Source: an uncultured Mobiluncus sp. (GTDB taxonomy: Bacteria; Actinomycetota; Actinomycetes; Actinomycetales; Actinomycetaceae). Taken from it: a stretch of DNA of 8,017 nt. Below, in pieces: positions 5,707 through 8,017 of the stretch (position 1 is its first letter; every line of letters starts with the position of its first letter). A program made the translations under genes and the position numbers. The stretch lies in NCBI RefSeq assembly GCF_947254095.1, contig NZ_CAMYBV010000031.1:1-8017 (forward strand), given 5' to 3'. Under the pieces are notes generated by a model that was not told where the DNA came from, did no database searches, and saw nothing but the letters and a program-made list of their open reading frames with translations.

Positions 5707-6558
5707 CTAATAGCCTGCCATTTCTTCCAGACGCTTTATCCTCTGATCCATCGGGGGGTGGGTCGAGAACAGGTTACGCGCCCTAAACGGGTGGGCAATC
5801 ATCATGGCGGACACGGTTTGACGCTGCGGAGTGGGCGCCAACGGGGCGCGAGACACCCCGGTTTCCAGTTTCTTCAGCGCCGACGCCAGCGCCAACGGGT
5901 CATTAGCCAAGCGAGCCCCGTCCTCGTCCGCATCAAACTCGCGGGTCCGAGAAATACTCAACTGAATCAAAGAGGCCGCGATAGGCGCCCCCAAGGCGAG
6001 CAACAACGTGGCAATAACGCCGCCGCCTTCACGGTCGCGCCCACCAAAGAACAGGGCGAACTGGGCTATAGACGTGATGACCCCGGCCAAACCAGCCGCC
6101 ACCGAAGACGTGAGAATATCTCGGTTGTACACGTGCATGAGTTCGTGACCCAGCACGGCTCGCAGTTCGCGCGGCTCCAGAATGTCCAGAATGCCCTGGG
6201 TGACACACACCGCCGCATGCTGCGGGTTGCGTCCGGTCGCGAACGCGTTGGGGGTTTGGGTCGGGGCAATGTACAAGGCCGGCATGGGCTGGTCAGCTTG
6301 CTGGCACAAGCCCTGCACCATCGAATACAGTTCGGGGGCCTGCTGGGGGGTGAGCGGCTGGGCGTTCATGGCGCGCAAAGCGATTTTGTCCGAGTTCCAA
6401 TAGCCCACCGCGGTTTGAATCAAGGCTATGGCTCCGAACACGACAATCCACGTACGGTTTCCGGTGCCGCCCGCCAACAGGGCGCCAATCGCTAGCAGTA
6501 CCATCCACAGCACTCCCAACAGAGCTGCGGTCTTCAAGCCGTTAAAATGTTTATTCAC
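5707..6558 (-). CDS. htpX: Membrane zinc metalloprotease HtpX
   Basis: HtpX is an M48B peptidase of the cytoplasmic membrane whose active site faces the cytoplasm; it takes part in quality control of misfolded membrane proteins. The 283-residue product has a typical length. Two N-terminal membrane segments (about 10-30 and 35-52) are followed by GHELMH (137-142), with zinc ligands His138 and His142 and catalytic Glu139. Two further hydrophobic segments (about 150-171 and 180-200) follow, then SRTREFDADEDGA (203-215) with the third zinc ligand Glu207, and the C-terminal FSTHPPMDQRI motif. The GTG start fits the conserved N-terminus (NxHxNGLKTAALLG). It has no ribosome-binding site but TACAAT lies 6 bases before it, suggesting a leaderless transcript. 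A terminator follows the gene, so it appears monocistronic. Confidence 0.96.
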   Translation of the reverse strand: MNKHFNGLKTAALLGVLWMVLLAIGALLAGGTGNRTWIVVFGAIALIQTAVGYWNSDKIALRAMNAQPLTPQQAPELYSMVQGLCQQADQPMPALYIAPTQTPNAFATGRNPQHAAVCVTQGILDILEPRELRAVLGHELMHVYNRDILTSSVAAGLAGVITSIAQFALFFGGRDREGGGVIATLLLALGAPIAASLIQLSISRTREFDADEDGARLANDPLALASALKKLETGVSRAPLAPTPQRQTVSAMMIAHPFRARNLFSTHPPMDQRIKRLEEMAGY

Positions 6559-6564
6559 GCTTTG

Positions 6565-6570
6565 ATTGTA
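6565..6570 (-). promoter_or_regulatory. -10 box of a probable leaderless htpX promoter
   Basis: TACAAT, five of six -10 matches, ends 6 bases before the GTG start of htpX, with no ribosome-binding site between. No clear -35 is seen 16-19 bases upstream. I see no heat-shock-type operator. Confidence 0.5.
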
Positions 6571-6627
6571 ACGATAAGTGGGCTAAATCTCGCCGGGAAG
6601 TCTCCGCCTACGGTACGAATTTTCGCG

Positions 6628-7554
6628 TTATTTGCCGTTTTTCGGGCCCTCCGGGGAGGCTCCGTGCGAGGTGGCCCCGGGCGAGACAGCCTCGGTGGCC
6701 GGCGGCAAAGTCGGGGGTTGCTGGTCAGTCGGCGGCTGATTATCCGGCGGCTGGCTAATGGGCGGCTGGGCCGTTTTCGTCGCGCGGGGTAGCTGATTGA
6801 GGCCCGGGTTGGAAAAAGTCTTAATCCGGCTCACCGGGAAATAGCGCAGCATGACACGGCCGACAATCTGTTTCTCGTCCACAAAACCGTGGTTGTTGTC
6901 GTCTTGGTGGTAGCGGGAATCCCCGGAATTATCACGGTTGTCCCCCATCACCCAGTACTTGCCGGCGGGCACGGTCACGTCAAAAGGCACCGGTATCGTG
7001 TTTGCGCCCTTTTTCAGGTAAGGTTCGGCCACGGCCTTGCCGTTGATCTCAATCTTGTTTTGCACTGTGCAGCAGGTCACGTGGTCCCCGCTGACCCCGA
7101 CGACGCGTTTGACCAGGTATCCTCCGGGGTATTCGGGTTTCAGCTGCAGCACTCGCAGTCCCTTATCGAGGGCCTGCCCGAAAGCAGTTGCGGCGAAACC
7201 GGTAGGGTTGTCGTTCTTAAACTCGTCGGGCAGCCAGTTGTGGCGATCCTCGAACACCACGATGTCGCCGCGTTCAATGGGCTGAAAGTTCTTCATCTTC
7301 GAAACAAAAATCCGGTCGCCCTTCATCAAGGTGTTTTCCATCGACTCGGAAGGAATCACGAAAAACTGAAAAATAAACGCCTTGGCCAGCGCCATTATGA
7401 CGACGGCGACGACCACCCCCACGACCAGGTCCGTCCACCACGGCGAGTTCTTAGTCCTCTTGCGGTGAGTGTGCGACCGCGAGTCCTCGGGGGTTGCCGC
7501 GGCGAGCTCGGCGGGTTGCCCAGCGTCCTCGGTCGGCTGCGTCTTTTTTCTCAC
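6628..7554 (-). CDS. lepB: Signal peptidase I (LepB)
   Basis: LepB is the membrane serine protease that removes signal peptides from Sec- and Tat-exported proteins on the outer face of the membrane. The 308-residue protein has a charged cytoplasmic N-terminus (about 1-40), one membrane anchor (about 42-65), then PSESM (68-72) with nucleophile Ser71, LVKRVVGVSGD (147-157) with general base Lys149, and GDNRDNSGDSR (204-214). The Cys161-Cys162 pair matches the CC seen in actinobacterial homologues. Unusually, the catalytic core ends near residue 255 and is followed by a tail of about 50 residues rich in Pro, Gln, Ser and Thr (QPP repeats), placed outside the membrane by the single-anchor topology. 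The GTG start has AGGA 8 bases upstream, but TAGGAT overlapping it also suits a leaderless start. Confidence 0.96.
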   Translation of the reverse strand: MRKKTQPTEDAGQPAELAAATPEDSRSHTHRKRTKNSPWWTDLVVGVVVAVVIMALAKAFIFQFFVIPSESMENTLMKGDRIFVSKMKNFQPIERGDIVVFEDRHNWLPDEFKNDNPTGFAATAFGQALDKGLRVLQLKPEYPGGYLVKRVVGVSGDHVTCCTVQNKIEINGKAVAEPYLKKGANTIPVPFDVTVPAGKYWVMGDNRDNSGDSRYHQDDNNHGFVDEKQIVGRVMLRYFPVSRIKTFSNPGLNQLPRATKTAQPPISQPPDNQPPTDQQPPTLPPATEAVSPGATSHGASPEGPKNGK

Positions 7555-7561
7555 GCCCTCA

Positions 7562-7567
7562 ATCCTA
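7562..7567 (-). promoter_or_regulatory. Possible -10 box or ribosome-binding site of lepB
   Basis: TAGGAT on the minus strand ends 7 bases before the GTG of lepB. As a -10 box it would give a leaderless message like those proposed for add and htpX. The AGGA inside it could instead be a ribosome-binding site with spacing of 8. The sequence alone does not decide. Confidence 0.3.
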
Positions 7568-7585
7568 CCGTTTGGCCCACGCCGA

Positions 7586-7615
7586 TTGCGCCTCAGGAAT
7601 AGAATTTGGTCTAAT
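7586..7615 (+). promoter_or_regulatory. Candidate promoter of the short-chain dehydrogenase
   Basis: TTGCGC (7586-7591) is followed after 18 bases by TCTAAT (7610-7615). A second -10-like TAGAAT is at 7600-7605 but lacks a partner -35. Either would give a leader of about 45-60 nt. This is a divergent region shared with lepB. Confidence 0.35.
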
Positions 7616-7668
7616 CCGGGGTCTATGTCAGCCCTCGGTTGAGAAAACTTTGCAGGAAGGCGGACAAG

Positions 7669-8017
7669 ATGTTGTTTTTCAAACCTTACAAGGCTCCGGT
7701 AAAGGGCGCCGTGGTGTTGATTACCGGGGCGGGGTCGGGGATTGGCCGGCTGATGGCGGTGGAAGCGGCTCGGCGCGGAGCCAGAGCCGTTATTGTGTGG
7801 GATTTGAATGCCGAGGGTGGGGCGGAAACTGCCGGTTTAGCTGAAGCGGCCGCTACGGCGCCGCGGTTCCGTTCCGGGGCGTTCACGGTGGACGTCACCG
7901 ATGCCGAGACTGTGCACGAAGCCGCCGCACAGACCTTGAGCGAGTACGGCAGGGTCGATATTCTCATCAACAATGCCGGTATCGTCACCGGTAAACCTGT
8001 GTTGGAAACGACCGACC
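7669..8017 (+). CDS. Short-chain dehydrogenase/reductase, N-terminal part
   Basis: This is a classical SDR oxidoreductase using NAD(P)H; the gene runs off the right edge after 116 codons. The start ATG has AGGAAGG (7654-7660) 8 bases upstream. The product begins MLFFKPYKAPVKGAVVLITG. It carries the Rossmann motif TGAGSGIG (19-26), a WDLN segment at the end of beta-2, an Asp-Val pair typical of adenine binding (near 75) and NNAG (about 101-104). The catalytic Tyr-x-x-x-Lys would lie beyond the window. The VxWDxN pattern recalls SDR16C-type enzymes (retinol and hydroxysteroid dehydrogenase relatives), but substrate cannot be assigned. The Asp in WDLN at the end of beta-2 hints at NAD preference. 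It is divergent from lepB and on the opposite strand to every other gene here. Confidence 0.93.
   Translation, partial: MLFFKPYKAPVKGAVVLITGAGSGIGRLMAVEAARRGARAVIVWDLNAEGGAETAGLAEAAATAPRFRSGAFTVDVTDAETVHEAAAQTLSEYGRVDILINNAGIVTGKPVLETTD

Noticed and set aside
5758..6495. 245-codon plus-strand ORF opposite htpX
   Set aside because: Antisense to a gene with complete catalytic motifs. The product is Arg/Gly/Gln/His-rich as expected from reverse reading of GC-rich codons.
6889..7602. 237-codon plus-strand ORF opposite lepB
   Set aside because: Antisense shadow of lepB; His/Val/Gly-rich with no domain signature.
7625..7642. Five-codon ORF (ATG...TGA) in the dehydrogenase leader
   Set aside because: Too short to separate from chance and without a ribosome-binding site.

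Overview
The window looks like ordinary chromosome from a moderately GC-rich actinobacterium. The evidence is five GTG starts among six protein genes, a signal peptidase with the paired cysteines common in actinobacterial LepB, an adenosine-deaminase relative of the actinobacterial 'HLHFTG' type, and several starts that look leaderless. The closest match by general impression is the Actinomycetaceae (Mobiluncus or Varibaculum-like). This is inference; no marker in the window fixes the genus. I see no transposase, integrase, CRISPR array, phage gene or recognisable defence system.

Layout. A tRNA-Tyr(GUA) gene lies on the minus strand at the left edge with its own promoter. Next is a stretch of about 360 bases without a recognised gene. 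It holds a good minus-strand promoter, a 45-codon ORF starting 7 bases after the -10 box, and a perfect 22-bp hairpin whose loop contains that ORF's stop codon, so it may be a small-protein or small-RNA gene. Then come murB (peptidoglycan precursor synthesis) and, 54 bases upstream of it in the same direction, a large unrecognised membrane protein with a tyrosine-rich, then proline/glycine-rich, then acidic tail. These two probably share a transcript. Further right, still on the minus strand, are an adenosine-deaminase-family gene (add), the membrane metalloprotease gene htpX with a likely intrinsic terminator, and the signal peptidase I gene lepB. At the right edge a classical short-chain dehydrogenase runs off the window on the plus strand, divergent from lepB.

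Function. The minus-strand genes are mostly cell-envelope and housekeeping functions: MurB makes UDP-MurNAc, LepB matures exported proteins, HtpX degrades damaged membrane proteins, and the deaminase acts in purine or related amine metabolism. Spacing and promoter signals suggest add, htpX and lepB are transcribed separately, each from a TAnnnT box 6-7 bases before a GTG start. murB, the membrane protein and the dehydrogenase instead have visible Shine-Dalgarno sequences. The parts most worth a second look are the small cassette at about 210-407 and the low-complexity tail of the membrane protein.
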